64,000 bases of DNA from Lachnospiraceae bacterium (GTDB taxonomy: Bacteria; Bacillota; Clostridia; Lachnospirales; Lachnospiraceae). A program made the translations under genes and the position numbers. This document shows, piece by piece, positions 43,635 through 52,813 of the stretch; position 1 is the first letter of the stretch, and each line of letters opens with the position of its first letter. The notes below the pieces were generated by a model. That model saw only the letters and a list, made by a program, of their open reading frames with translations, did not search any database and had not been told where the DNA came from. The stretch lies in assembly GCA_015258095.1 (NCBI GenBank), contig JABZIV010000003.1:18693-82692 (forward strand). The letters are read 5' to 3'.

Positions 43635-44642
43635 CTACAGCAGGATAATCTTGTGCTTTTCGCACTCCTTCCGCATCTCTTCCGGCCAGATAGACGCCTG
43701 CACCTCACCCACATGGGCACGGTCAAGCAATAACATACAGAGTCTGCTCTGCCCGATACCGCCTCCTATGGTCTGCGGAAGTTTTCCTTCCAGAAGCATC
43801 TTATGATAAGGAAGGGCGGCTCTCTCTTCCTTGTGGGAAAGAGCAAGCTGTCTCTTCAGGGATTCCGCATTCACACGGATTCCCATGGAAGAAATCTCCA
43901 GCGCCATGTTCAAGGTATCAAACCAGAACAAGATATCACCGTTTAAACTCCAGTCATCATAGTCCGGTGCTCTTCCATCATGGGGCTCCCCATTACTCAG
44001 CTTCTCTCCTATCCGCTGAATGAATACACAGCCGTGTTCCTTTGTAATGGCATTTTCCCGTTCTTTCGGCGTAAGATCCGGGTATTTCTGTAAAAGTTCT
44101 TCGGAATCAATAAAGTAAATGGAATCCGGTAACTTCTTCACGGCATTCGGGTACTTATACCATACTTCATGCTCCATGTGCTTAATGATACGGAAAATAT
44201 TCTTTACGGTCTCATGCAGTGTCTCTTCCGTCCGCTCATTCTCGGAAATCACTCTTTCCCAGTCCCACTGATCTACATAAACACTGTGCAGGTTATCGGG
44301 CTCTTCATCTCGACGAATGGCGTTCATATTCGTATAGAGTCCTTCCCCTTCTTGAAAATGATAGCGTTTCAGAGCCAGTCGTTTCCACTTTGCGAGAGAC
44401 TGAACCACTTCAATCGTCTCTTCCGGCTCCCATGGCACGTCGAAAGATACCGGCCTCTCCACACCGTTTAAATCATCATTTAATCCGGAACTCTTCTCTA
44501 CAAAAAGGGGAGCGGAAATACGGGATAAATTCATCTCCTTCCCAAACTCCTTTTGAAAAGTGTCACGAATATACTTGATTGCTTCCTGTGTCTCCCGAAC
44601 AGAAAGACGGGGATCATAGTTTTTCGGAATAATGAGTGCCAC
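43635..44642 (-). CDS. asnA: Aspartate-ammonia ligase (asparagine synthetase A)
   Basis: A 335-residue class II tRNA-synthetase-like enzyme that makes asparagine from aspartate, ammonia and ATP. It shows [71 protein letters not shown] and [16 protein letters not shown]. The start is set at GTG 44642 ([11 protein letters not shown]), because GGAGG lies six bases upstream and this matches family N-termini; an ATG-initiated frame 29 codons longer has no such site. It converges with rnhA with a gap of six bases. Confidence 0.95.
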   Translation of the reverse strand: MALIIPKNYDPRLSVRETQEAIKYIRDTFQKEFGKEMNLSRISAPLFVEKSSGLNDDLNGVERPVSFDVPWEPEETIEVVQSLAKWKRLALKRYHFQEGEGLYTNMNAIRRDEEPDNLHSVYVDQWDWERVISENERTEETLHETVKNIFRIIKHMEHEVWYKYPNAVKKLPDSIYFIDSEELLQKYPDLTPKERENAITKEHGCVFIQRIGEKLSNGEPHDGRAPDYDDWSLNGDILFWFDTLNMALEISSMGIRVNAESLKRQLALSHKEERAALPYHKMLLEGKLPQTIGGGIGQSRLCMLLLDRAHVGEVQASIWPEEMRKECEKHKIILL

Positions 44643-44746
44643 GTGTTTCCTCCTTCTATACTCTAACAGCGTCTCTTTACAAGCGCCCATTCTACTCCTC
44701 TTTTTTTTCGACGTAAAGCAGGAATTCATTACTCCCGATACAGAAT

Positions 44747-45052
44747 TTACTCCAGATATTTTTCCGCCTCTCTCCGCTCTCCTCTGTCATAGAAGTAAGC
44801 ATATAAAAATTCTTTCTGTTTGTCACTGATGGGACAAAGTGCGGTGACCATCAGTTTCTTCTTACTGGGGTTATGCAGGAGGATGTATCCTCTTCCCCCG
44901 AGATAATCTCCGGCGGAAAGGATGCACTGTGTTACAAATCCTGTATACAGTCCTATCCTTTGCAGTATCCTTTCCGCCTCTTCTCCGTGTTTTCCCCAAT
45001 CTGTCTCATAAAAATCGCCCATAGGGGAAAGCCAGCCTAACTTTTCCTCCAT
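44747..45052 (-). CDS. Small conserved-looking protein of unknown function
   Basis: A 101-residue soluble protein, not recognised. It includes [42 protein letters not shown] and a helical acidic end. The phrase about a start methionine: ATG 45052 has GAGAGG upstream, better than an ATG five codons earlier. It lies between asnA and the SPFH gene, after the latter's terminator. Confidence 0.6.
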   Translation of the reverse strand: MEEKLGWLSPMGDFYETDWGKHGEEAERILQRIGLYTGFVTQCILSAGDYLGGRGYILLHNPSKKKLMVTALCPISDKQKEFLYAYFYDRGERREAEKYLE

Positions 45053-45071
45053 AGAACACCTCTCCATCTAT

Positions 45072-45110
45072 AAAAAAGAAGCTCAGCAGAATCCATTCTG
45101 CCAAGCTTCT
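45072..45110 (-). terminator. Terminator of SPFH gene
   Basis: AGAAGCT/AGCTTCT and GCAGAAT/ATTCTGC form a two-part stem with small internal mismatches, followed by a six-T run on the minus strand. Confidence 0.85.
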
Positions 45111-45119
45111 CCGCCCTAT

Positions 45120-46373
45120 TTATTTTTTATGGCCGCATTCCGTACAGAACTTTCCCGTATTGCCGACGTGTCCGCATTCCGGGCAGGTCCAAGCCTCTTC
45201 CTTCTGTGTCCCGCACTCGGAACAGAACTTTCCTAAATTCCCGGCGTGTCCGCACTTCGGACAAGTCCATCCGGCTATCGGAGCCGCTCCCGCCTGTCCA
45301 CCGTTTCCGGACGTGCCATTACTGTTTTCAGGCGCATTCTGCGCCGCCGTCGAGTTCCCATTGTTTCCGCCCATGGCATAGAGGTTTCCGGCGTTAAATC
45401 CGCCTGCCTGATTCGCCATGTTCATCCCGGCAAATGCCATCATGGGACCTGCATTTTCATTGGCGGCCGCCGCACGCATCGCATCAGCCTGTGCAGAAGT
45501 AAGATTTGCCGCAGCCATAGTCGGATTCCGGAAAACGGCATTCTTCTGCAACTCTTTAATCGTCTCAATATCTTTATCCGGTGCGGTAACGGAGCTCATA
45601 CCGAAAGCAGTCATTTCAATACCGTAATGTTCCCCCCAGCTCTTAGATAGGAGTTCATTCAAAATCTGTCCAAGCTCATCGGTATGTGCGGTAATCTGAT
45701 AATACCGTACGCCGCTCTCGGCAATTCGAGCAAAAGCAGGCTGTAATTTGGTTAACAACTCCGAACAAAGCTGAGATTCAATCTCTTGCTTTTTATAATC
45801 CTTCTCCACATTTCCTGCCAAGTTTTTGTAGAAAAGAATAGGATCTATGAGACGGTAAGTAAACTCTCCATGGGCACGAAGCGCAATCTCAATATCCAAG
45901 TCGATATTCTTATCCAGAACACGGAAAGGTACAGGATTCGCTGTTCCGTACTTATTGCCAACAATCTCCTTCGTATTAAAGTAGTAAATCCTCTGATCTT
46001 TTGCCGTATCCCCTCCGAAAGCAAAACGCTTCACAAAGGTCTTAAAGCTGTTTACCAGATTCTCCCCTAAACTTCCATAAAAAATACTGGGTTCGGAAGA
46101 ACTGTCGAAGATAAACTCTCCCGGCTCCGCAGATACTTCCACGATGGCGCCCTGCTCCACGATAATCATACACTGCCCGTCATTCACGGCAATCAATGCA
46201 CCGTTTGAAATGATATTGTCCGCGCCTTTCGTGTTGGAACTCTTCGGACCGATCTTCTTCTGTCCTTTCACCATCAGCGTATCATTATCCAAGGAATCAC
46301 AATAAAAGTACTCTCTCCACTGATCCCCCAAAAGCGTACTTGCCGCAGCACCGGCAGCTCTCACAAGTCCCAT
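45120..46373 (-). CDS. SPFH-domain protein with two C-terminal zinc ribbons (YdjI-like)
   Basis: A 417-residue protein. Residues 1 to about 280 are an SPFH/band-7-like domain of the virion-core/YdjI type (GDQWREYFYCDSLDNDTLMVKGQKK near the start; VEVSAEPGEFIFDSSSEPSIFYG). A Gly/Ala/Asn-rich, low-complexity middle follows (about 290-365). The tail has two zinc ribbons, WTCPKCGHAGNLGKFCSECG and WTCPECGHVGNTGKFCTECG. In Bacillus, YdjI acts with phage-shock-type membrane stress proteins; no such partner is adjacent here. Function here is inferred only. Confidence 0.85.
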   Translation of the reverse strand: MGLVRAAGAAASTLLGDQWREYFYCDSLDNDTLMVKGQKKIGPKSSNTKGADNIISNGALIAVNDGQCMIIVEQGAIVEVSAEPGEFIFDSSSEPSIFYGSLGENLVNSFKTFVKRFAFGGDTAKDQRIYYFNTKEIVGNKYGTANPVPFRVLDKNIDLDIEIALRAHGEFTYRLIDPILFYKNLAGNVEKDYKKQEIESQLCSELLTKLQPAFARIAESGVRYYQITAHTDELGQILNELLSKSWGEHYGIEMTAFGMSSVTAPDKDIETIKELQKNAVFRNPTMAAANLTSAQADAMRAAAANENAGPMMAFAGMNMANQAGGFNAGNLYAMGGNNGNSTAAQNAPENSNGTSGNGGQAGAAPIAGWTCPKCGHAGNLGKFCSECGTQKEEAWTCPECGHVGNTGKFCTECGHKK

Positions 46374-46598
46374 AGTTGTCTCCTTTTACATCGTCATACT
46401 GTATTTCAGAAAAAATGCTCTAAAAGCAGGTTTTTTAACGTCTAAAATCGTATCATATTTTTAGAAAAATGGAAAGAATAACTCTACTTTAAGTAATATC
46501 CGTAAGGAAAGCAGTCGATAGAGGAATGTTACCCATTGCTTTAAATGATACAATTCTTATCATCATCAAAATGAGTCGTTCACAAAGAAAGGAATCTT

Positions 46599-47450
46599 AT
46601 GAAAGTACTTATTTATGGCGTCGGGCTTGCCGGAAGGCAGGTCTATAAAGAAATGAAAAACAAGGTTCAGGTTATTGGCTTTTTAGATAGCGACCCTGAT
46701 AAAAAGGGCCGTGTCATTACGGACGGTTTACTCTGTTTGGGCGGACCGGACTGCCTTTCCGAAGTGGACTTTGACCAGATTCAAATCACATCCCTATTTT
46801 TCAGAGAAATTAAAAAAGCATTGCTGGAGTCTCAGATCCCGGAAGAAAAAATCACAGTGAATCTACCGGAAGAACCCATCTCGGAGATTCGTAACAGCTG
46901 GCTCTCCTGCTATGCCAAGTTGCTGAAAGACACGCAGTACGCCGTCGCAGAGGGCGGTGTGTTTCAGGGTGGATTCGCCAAATTCCTGAATCGTACTTTT
47001 CCGCACTCCAAGCTTTATTTATTTGATACTTTTCAAGGTTTTGACAAAAGAGATGTTGACTATGAAAAGACCAACTACTCCTTCGGTCTCGAAGAGCATC
47101 AGTTTGCGAACACCTCCGTGGATATCGTTCTGTCCAAAATGGAACACCCGGAAAACGTCGTAATAAAAAAGGGATTTTTCCCGGAAACCGCAGAAGGAGT
47201 GGACGAAAAGTTCTGTTTTGTCCATCTGGACTTTGATTTGTACCTTCCGATTCTGGAAGGCCTGCGCTTTTTCTATCCTAAAATGGTCGAAGGAGCCGCC
47301 ATTTTAATCCACGACTACTACAACATCGGTCTTCCCGGTGTCAAAGATGCCATAGAGGATTATGAGAAAGAAATTGGAAGAAACTTATATAAATTGCCCA
47401 TCGGGGATGATCAAAGTATCGCTATCATAAAGGACAGTCGAGCTTTATAA
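46599..47450 (+). CDS. TylF/MycF-type methyltransferase with N-terminal nucleotide-binding-like domain
   Basis: A 283-residue protein. Residues 1-85 begin VLIYGVGLAGRQVYKEM, a Rossmann-type start, with GFLDSDPDKKGR next, as in sugar-acyltransferase or capsule-linked PglD/NAD-binding domains. Residues about 105-280 fit the TylF/macrocin O-methyltransferase fold: AEGGVFQGGFAKFLNR (SAM loop), LYLFDTFQGFDKRD, FVHLDFDLYLPILEGLRFFYPKM and IHDYYNIGLPGVKDAIEDY (metal-binding aspartates). The pairing suggests modification of a surface sugar. It is alone, ahead of the SAM riboswitch. Confidence 0.8.
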   Translation: MKVLIYGVGLAGRQVYKEMKNKVQVIGFLDSDPDKKGRVITDGLLCLGGPDCLSEVDFDQIQITSLFFREIKKALLESQIPEEKITVNLPEEPISEIRNSWLSCYAKLLKDTQYAVAEGGVFQGGFAKFLNRTFPHSKLYLFDTFQGFDKRDVDYEKTNYSFGLEEHQFANTSVDIVLSKMEHPENVVIKKGFFPETAEGVDEKFCFVHLDFDLYLPILEGLRFFYPKMVEGAAILIHDYYNIGLPGVKDAIEDYEKEIGRNLYKLPIGDDQSIAIIKDSRAL

Positions 47451-47531
47451 AGAGGAAGAACGTAAAACAAGGAGAACGCTTCCTAAATAAAACTTCATTT
47501 ATAAATCTTTTCGAAACTGCCGACTAAGTTA

Positions 47532-47560
47532 TTGACAAGATTTTTCTTATCCGCTAGGAT
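47532..47560 (+). promoter_or_regulatory. Promoter of metK leader
   Basis: Perfect TTGACA and TAGGAT with a 17-base spacer, starting about 20 bases before the riboswitch. Confidence 0.75.
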
Positions 47561-47578
47561 AAGTCCACAATTGAATAC

Positions 47579-47718
47579 CTTATTCAGAGACGGTGGAGCT
47601 ACATAGGAGCGAAGAAGCCGCAGCAACCCCTTTAAAGGAAGGTGCTAACCTGAGCGAAGCAATTGTTTCGATCAATAAGATTTGACGTGAACCATTGGCT
47701 TAGCCCAATGGTTTTTTT
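47579..47718 (+). promoter_or_regulatory. SAM-I (S-box) riboswitch with terminator, upstream of metK
   Basis: The P1 stem CTTATT/AATAAG (47579-47584, 47674-47679) encloses the S-box core: GAGACGGTGGAGC, GAAGCCGCAGCAACCC, GGAAGGTGCTAACCTGAGCGAA. Next is an intrinsic terminator ACCATTGG/CCAATGGT followed by T7 (47691-47718). SAM binding is expected to let the terminator form and shut off metK. The assignment rests on visible motif order and spacing. Confidence 0.92.
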
Positions 47719-47768
47719 GTTCTTTGTAAGCAAGTTGAAAGAGAAGTATAGAAGAAAGGATAAACACT

Positions 47769-48827
47769 ATGTTATTTTCATCAGAACAGGTATCAAACGG
47801 TCATCCGGATAAAATCTGTGACCAAATCAGTGATGCCATCGTAAGCGATATTCTTGCCCATGACAAAAAAGCAAGAGTTGCCGCAGAAGTCTGCATTAAA
47901 GACTATGATATCGTTATTTTAGGAGAAATCACTTCTTCCTATATCCCGGATTATAAAAATCTGGTACAGGGCGTCCTGCAAAAAATCGGCCTGAAGGAAG
48001 TGGAGAAATACAAAATTCAGGAATTGATTTCCGCACAGTCTCCCGATATAGCACTGGGCGTAGACCATGACGGTGCAGGGGATCAGGGAATGATGTTCGG
48101 CTACGCAACAAGAGAAAGCGAAGAAATGCTTCCTCTTCCTTACGTGCTTTCCACGAGAGCTTTACAGAAGCTGCGTGCTTTCAACCTGGAAAATGATTTT
48201 TCTCTCTTAAAGCCGGATGCAAAGTCTCAGGTTAGCTTTGATTATTCCGCACACCGCATTGACACTTTCCTGCTGTCTACACAGCACGATGAAAAGGTCA
48301 GCCTGAAGGAAGTGAGAGCCATTGTAGAACGCATCATGCAGGAAACGGCAGAAGAACTGAATCTGAACACGGATTTCCATATCCTGGTGAACCCCACCGG
48401 CCGTTTCGTTCTCGGCTCCTCCTTCGCGGATTCCGGACTCACCGGAAGAAAGATTATCGCGGATACCTACGGCGGTGCCGCACACCACGGCGGTGGCGCA
48501 TTTTCCGGAAAAGACCCTTCCAAGGTCGACCGTTCCGCAGCCTATATGGCCAGAAAAGTTGCAAGGGATATCGTCTCTTCCGGTAGAGCCGATCGCTGTG
48601 AAGTACAGCTTGCCTATGCTATCGGCGTAGCGGAACCGGTCTCTCTCTACCTTGACTGTTTCGGAACGGAAAAAGAACCCGCAGGGAATATCTGGCGTTC
48701 CGTTCTCGATACCTATGACTTAACCCCGAAGGGGATTATCAAGAGCCTCGATCTCTTAAACGTGGACTATAACCTCGTCTCCTCCTACGGACACTTCGGC
48801 AAGAAAGAGCTTCCCTGGGAGAAATAA
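47769..48827 (+). CDS. metK: S-adenosylmethionine synthetase, short form
   Basis: A 352-residue MetK that makes SAM from methionine and ATP. It has SNGHPDKICDQISDAIV, GAGDQGMMFGYA, LKPDAKSQVSFDY, STQHD, NPTGRFVLGSSFADSGLTGRKIIADTYGG, HHGGGAFSGKDPSKVDRSAAY and AYGHFGKKELPWEK-like ending. It is about 30 to 45 residues shorter than usual MetK (about 380-395), with shortened loops in the first third, but all substrate motifs are present. It is the direct target of the SAM-I riboswitch. Confidence 0.94.
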   Translation: MLFSSEQVSNGHPDKICDQISDAIVSDILAHDKKARVAAEVCIKDYDIVILGEITSSYIPDYKNLVQGVLQKIGLKEVEKYKIQELISAQSPDIALGVDHDGAGDQGMMFGYATRESEEMLPLPYVLSTRALQKLRAFNLENDFSLLKPDAKSQVSFDYSAHRIDTFLLSTQHDEKVSLKEVRAIVERIMQETAEELNLNTDFHILVNPTGRFVLGSSFADSGLTGRKIIADTYGGAAHHGGGAFSGKDPSKVDRSAAYMARKVARDIVSSGRADRCEVQLAYAIGVAEPVSLYLDCFGTEKEPAGNIWRSVLDTYDLTPKGIIKSLDLLNVDYNLVSSYGHFGKKELPWEK

Positions 48828-48847
48828 AAAAACTTGATAAACATAAA

Positions 48848-48900
48848 AACAGGTCTGCAACAGAGGACAGTTTCCGTCTTTCCTCTATTGCAGACCTGTT
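48848..48900. terminator. Bidirectional terminator between metK and MetE-like gene
   Basis: AACAGGTCTGCAAcAGAGGA and its near-perfect complement form a long stem with a 14-base loop. On the minus strand it is followed by T5; on the plus strand the T run is weak. Confidence 0.75.
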
Positions 48901-48936
48901 CTGCTTCCGGTCCTTTATCCCGCTTTCAGAAGGAGT

Positions 48937-50055
48937 TTACTTCCAAACCTCTTCGGCAATCTCTTTCACGAGTTTCAGCTTATTCCACTGCTCCTCTTCC
49001 GTCAGCTTGTTTCCAATTTCACAGGAAGCAAATCCGCACTGCGGGCTCAAGTACAGTCTCTCCAGCGGTACATACTTTGCCGCTTCATGAATTCGCTTGA
49101 TGACAGCCTCTTTATTTTCCAAAACAGGCGACTTCGTGGTAATCAGGCCCAGAACCACTTTCTTTCCTTCTCGAACCTTTACAAGGGACTCAAATCCGCC
49201 GGAACGCGCATCATCAAACTCCAGGAAATACGCATTGGGATGTTCCTTCACAAAGAGTTCTTCCGCTACCGCATCATACGCTCCCTCACAAGCATAGGTG
49301 GAATGGAAATTACCGCGACAGATATGGGTATTTACGGTAAGGTCCTTCGGGCAAAGATCCAGTACACGATTGTTAATATCCCTGCTGATTTCCTGTAAGT
49401 GCTGAATTTCTTCCGCCTTTACACCAAGGAAAGCGGGTCCCTTCGGATCGGCGTACATTCCCCAGGTACAGTCATCGAGTTGCAGGTTCCGGCACCCCTC
49501 CTGATAGAGAGCATCAATAAACTTCTTATATCCTGCCACAATATCCTGCACCAAACTCTCTTCACTGTCATAAATCTTGAAGGTTCCCGGACGGTTCATC
49601 GGGAAAACAAACTGGGCAAGGAACTGTGCCGGAGCCGGAATCGTCTGCTTGGCAACGGTATGTTCATCCTCAAACTGCTTTACAAAACGGAAATGCTCGA
49701 TGAAGGGATGTTCCTTCTCTAAGGCGATTTTTCCAACAAGGTAGGTATCGTCAATCATCGCATCCTCGCCATGGAACGGAAGACCGGTCTTCGTCTCCTC
49801 ATGCCCTACTCCGCTGAATCCCCACATGAAATCAAGATGCCAGGTTGCTCTTCTGAACTCTCCATCCGTAATCACATGATAGCCGAGCGCTTTAATCTTT
49901 CCAACGAGCTCGGTAATGCACTCATCCTCCACTTTCTTTAATTCTTCATAAGAAGTCTTTCCCTGATCGAAAGCTCTTCTTGCTTCCTTCAATCTGGCAG
50001 GTCTCAAAAAACTGCCAACATAATCATAACGAAACGGGGTTCTTAATGTACTCAT
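48937..50055 (-). CDS. MetE-like cobalamin-independent methionine synthase family protein
   Basis: A 372-residue protein corresponding to the C-terminal catalytic barrel of MetE. It starts FRYDYVGSFLRPARLKEARR, has ITDGEFRRATWHLDFMWG, DDCTWGMYADP, the zinc ligands NTHICRGNFHS (His, Cys) and LSPQCGFASCEIGNKL (Cys). The start at 50055 has GAGGAG upstream; 26 codons further upstream in frame look non-coding. Methyl donor and acceptor are unclear: short MetE-like proteins can use non-folate donors or different acceptors. It converges on metK across a shared terminator. Confidence 0.87.
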   Translation of the reverse strand: MSTLRTPFRYDYVGSFLRPARLKEARRAFDQGKTSYEELKKVEDECITELVGKIKALGYHVITDGEFRRATWHLDFMWGFSGVGHEETKTGLPFHGEDAMIDDTYLVGKIALEKEHPFIEHFRFVKQFEDEHTVAKQTIPAPAQFLAQFVFPMNRPGTFKIYDSEESLVQDIVAGYKKFIDALYQEGCRNLQLDDCTWGMYADPKGPAFLGVKAEEIQHLQEISRDINNRVLDLCPKDLTVNTHICRGNFHSTYACEGAYDAVAEELFVKEHPNAYFLEFDDARSGGFESLVKVREGKKVVLGLITTKSPVLENKEAVIKRIHEAAKYVPLERLYLSPQCGFASCEIGNKLTEEEQWNKLKLVKEIAEEVWK

Positions 50056-50297
50056 ACGCTTCTCCTCTTCTCTATCCTTTTCTCTTCTATTTTCATCGCG
50101 ATTGATTTCGATATTGTAAAAAATAGAATGCATTTTGGCAAGAGCAAAACTATTAAATTCATGCGCATTTCCGCACTTTTTAAATACTTGTTTTTTATAT
50201 CTGCTTATAGCTAAAAACTATATATTGAAGAGAATTTATATTTTATGACTATAATCCTTTTTTTCATGCACGTATTGAAGAACATCGCGATAAAATA
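50056..50297. other. AT-rich gene-free region upstream of pflB
   Basis: About 240 bases rich in A and T, containing the divergent promoter region of the MetE-like gene and the upstream part of the pflB control region. No gene or RNA signature was recognised. Confidence 0.4.
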
Positions 50298-50346
50298 TTG
50301 TATACAAAATACTATTAGTCTATACTAACTGTTGCAATTGTAACAG
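50298..50346 (+). promoter_or_regulatory. pflB promoter with operator-like palindrome
   Basis: TTGTAT and TATACT with a 17-base spacer (50298-50326). Directly downstream, CTGTTGCAATTGTAACAG (50329-50346) is an 18-bp near-perfect palindrome covering +1. A second, shorter palindrome TTGTATACAA overlaps the -35 box. The pattern suggests a repressor such as Rex, but this is inference. The leader is about 140 bases. Confidence 0.6.
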
Positions 50347-50471
50347 AGAAGATTCGTTTTTTGCTGTACAGTATCTCACAGTAAGGGGAGGCAATACGGT
50401 AATCCTACAGAGTACGGTCTTCTCAGGATGATTTCACACATAGGAAGAAAAACTTCCGGATGGAGGCAAAT

Positions 50472-52718
50472 ATGAAGAAAGAATGGCATGATTTTCAGGA
50501 AGGGCATTGGACGAGCGATGTCAACGTAAGAGACTTTATTCAACATAATTACACGGAATATCACGGAAATGAAGATTTCCTGAGTGATCCCACAGAAAAT
50601 ACGCAGATTCTCTGGGATTATCTCAAGTCTTTACAGAAGGAGGAAAGAAAAAAGGGCGGTGTTCTGGATATGGAAACCGAAGTGGTGTCCGGTATCAATG
50701 CTTACCCCGCGTCATACATGAAGGAAGAATACAAAAATCGTGAAAAGGTCGTCGGCTTACAGACGGATAAACCGCTGAAACGTGCTTTCATGCCTTACGG
50801 CGGTATCAAAATGGCTGAACAGGCCTGCACGACCTACGGCTACACGCCGAGTCCCGAACTGCATAAGATTTTCACCGAATACCATAAGACCCATAACCAG
50901 GGTGTCTTCGACGCGTACACCCCGGAAATGATGAAGGCGAGACACAACAAGATTCTAACCGGTCTTCCTGATACGTACGGAAGAGGAAGGATCGTGGGGG
51001 ATTACAGAAGAGTCGCCCTTTACGGAATTGACTTCCTGATTGAGAAGAAAAGAGAAGACTTTGCAAACTTCGGCGACGGTACCATGACCGATGAAATCAT
51101 CCGCGGAAGAGAGGAAATTTCCGATCAGATTCGTGCCCTTCAGGAAATGAAGGAAATGGCAGCCGGCTACGGTTTTGATATCGGTCGTCCCGCCGAAAAC
51201 GCGAAAGAGGCAGTCCAGTGGCTCTATTTCGGCTACCTTGCCGCCATAAAGACGCAAAACGGTGCAGCCATGTCCGTCGGACGGATTTCCACCTTCCTGG
51301 ATATCTACATCGAAAGAGATTTGAAGGCGGGAACGCTCACAGAGGAAGAGGCCCAGGAGCTGATTGACCACCTTGTCATGAAATTCCGTATGGTCAAGTT
51401 CGCCCGGATTCCTTCCTACAACCAGCTTTTCTCCGGCGACCCCATCTGGGCAACCCTGGAAGTGGCCGGTCTCGGACAGGACGGACGCTCTATGGTTACG
51501 AAGAACGATTTTCGTTTCCTCCATACTTTAGAGAATATGGGACCTTCTCCGGAACCGAACCTGACCATTCTCTACAGTAAGAGACTGCCGGAAGGATTCA
51601 AAGACTATGCCGCTAAAATCAGTATCCACACCTCTTCGGTACAGTATGAAAATGATGATGTCATGCGTCCGGTATGGGGGGACGACTACAGTATCTGCTG
51701 CTGTGTATCCGCAACGGAAACCGGTAAGGAGATGCAATTCTTCGGTGCAAGAGCAAACCTTGCAAAATGTCTTCTCTATGCCATCAACGGCGGTGTAGAT
51801 GAAAAGAGCAAGGAGCAGGTTGCGCCCGCTTACCGCCCGATTACCGCAGATGTCCTGGACTATAAGGAAGTCATGGAAAAATATGATGTGATGATGGACT
51901 GGCTCGCCGGAATTTATGTCAATGTACTGAACCTCATCCAGTATATGCACGATAAGTATTTCTATGAGGCGGCAGAAATGGCGCTCATTGATACCGATGT
52001 AAGAAGAACTTTTGCAACCGGTATTGCCGGTTTCTCTCACGTCGTTGACTCACTCTCCGCCATCAAATATGCAACAGTAAAGCCGATTCGGGATGAAAAC
52101 GGAATCGCTGTGGATTTCGAAACCGTCGGCGAATTCCCACGATACGGAAACGATGATGACCGTGCAGATGATATCGCCGTATGGCTCTTAAAGACCTTCC
52201 TGGAGAAGATCAAAAAGCACCATACCTATAGAAATTCCGAGGCGACGACTTCTATCCTGACCATCACTTCCAATGTCGTTTACGGGAAAGCAACCGGTGC
52301 TCTTCCGGACGGAAGAAAAGCGGGAGAACCTCTCTCTCCGGGTGCAAATCCAAGCTACGGCGCAGAGCAGAACGGTCTTCTGGCTTCTTTAAACTCTGTT
52401 GCAAAGCTTCCTTATGAGTATGCTCTGGACGGAATCTCCAATACACAGACGATTAATCCTGAAGCACTCGGACACAGCGAAGAAGAGCGCATTGATACCT
52501 TAGTACACGTCATGGACGGCTACTTTGCAAAAGGAGCGCATCACTTAAATGTCAACGTTTTCGGGGTGGAGAAACTGAAAGATGCGATGGAGCACCCGGA
52601 GAAAGAGGAATACGCCAACTTTACAATCCGTGTCTCCGGTTACGCCGTAAAGTTTATCGACCTGACTCACGAGCAGCAGTTGGACGTTATCGCAAGAACG
52701 GAACATAAGGTAATGTAA
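50472..52718 (+). CDS. pflB: Formate acetyltransferase (pyruvate formate-lyase)
   Basis: A 748-residue glycyl radical enzyme that converts pyruvate and CoA to formate and acetyl-CoA under anoxic conditions. The active-site cysteines lie in [16 protein letters not shown]; the glycyl radical loop is [13 protein letters not shown] near the C-terminus. [16 protein letters not shown] is another family block. The ATG at 50472 (MKKEWHDFQ) is used as GGAGG lies just upstream; an ATG four codons earlier overlaps it. Its activase is encoded next. Confidence 0.97.
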   Translation: MKKEWHDFQEGHWTSDVNVRDFIQHNYTEYHGNEDFLSDPTENTQILWDYLKSLQKEERKKGGVLDMETEVVSGINAYPASYMKEEYKNREKVVGLQTDKPLKRAFMPYGGIKMAEQACTTYGYTPSPELHKIFTEYHKTHNQGVFDAYTPEMMKARHNKILTGLPDTYGRGRIVGDYRRVALYGIDFLIEKKREDFANFGDGTMTDEIIRGREEISDQIRALQEMKEMAAGYGFDIGRPAENAKEAVQWLYFGYLAAIKTQNGAAMSVGRISTFLDIYIERDLKAGTLTEEEAQELIDHLVMKFRMVKFARIPSYNQLFSGDPIWATLEVAGLGQDGRSMVTKNDFRFLHTLENMGPSPEPNLTILYSKRLPEGFKDYAAKISIHTSSVQYENDDVMRPVWGDDYSICCCVSATETGKEMQFFGARANLAKCLLYAINGGVDEKSKEQVAPAYRPITADVLDYKEVMEKYDVMMDWLAGIYVNVLNLIQYMHDKYFYEAAEMALIDTDVRRTFATGIAGFSHVVDSLSAIKYATVKPIRDENGIAVDFETVGEFPRYGNDDDRADDIAVWLLKTFLEKIKKHHTYRNSEATTSILTITSNVVYGKATGALPDGRKAGEPLSPGANPSYGAEQNGLLASLNSVAKLPYEYALDGISNTQTINPEALGHSEEERIDTLVHVMDGYFAKGAHHLNVNVFGVEKLKDAMEHPEKEEYANFTIRVSGYAVKFIDLTHEQQLDVIARTEHKVM

Positions 52719-52782
52719 GAAGTAATGGAATAGATCGGAACATAACTTAATGTAGGAAGTAGCGAAAGAAGTAACGGAATAG
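52699..52782 (+). repeat. Imperfect tandem duplication of the pflB 3' end
   Basis: CGGAACATAAGGTAATGTA at 52699 (the last pflB codons) recurs at 52736 as CGGAACATAACTTAATGTA, a period of 37 bases; AGAAGTAAYGGAATAG also appears twice (52718 and 52767). The copy lies wholly within the pflB-pflA gap. Confidence 0.7.
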
Positions 52783-52813
52783 TATGAACCAAATGGAAAA
52801 GGAGGAAGAACGG

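Noticed and set aside
44643..44729. ATG-initiated extension of asnA
   Set aside because: The 29 extra codons have no good ribosome site and do not resemble family N-termini; GTG at 44642 follows GGAGG at ideal spacing.
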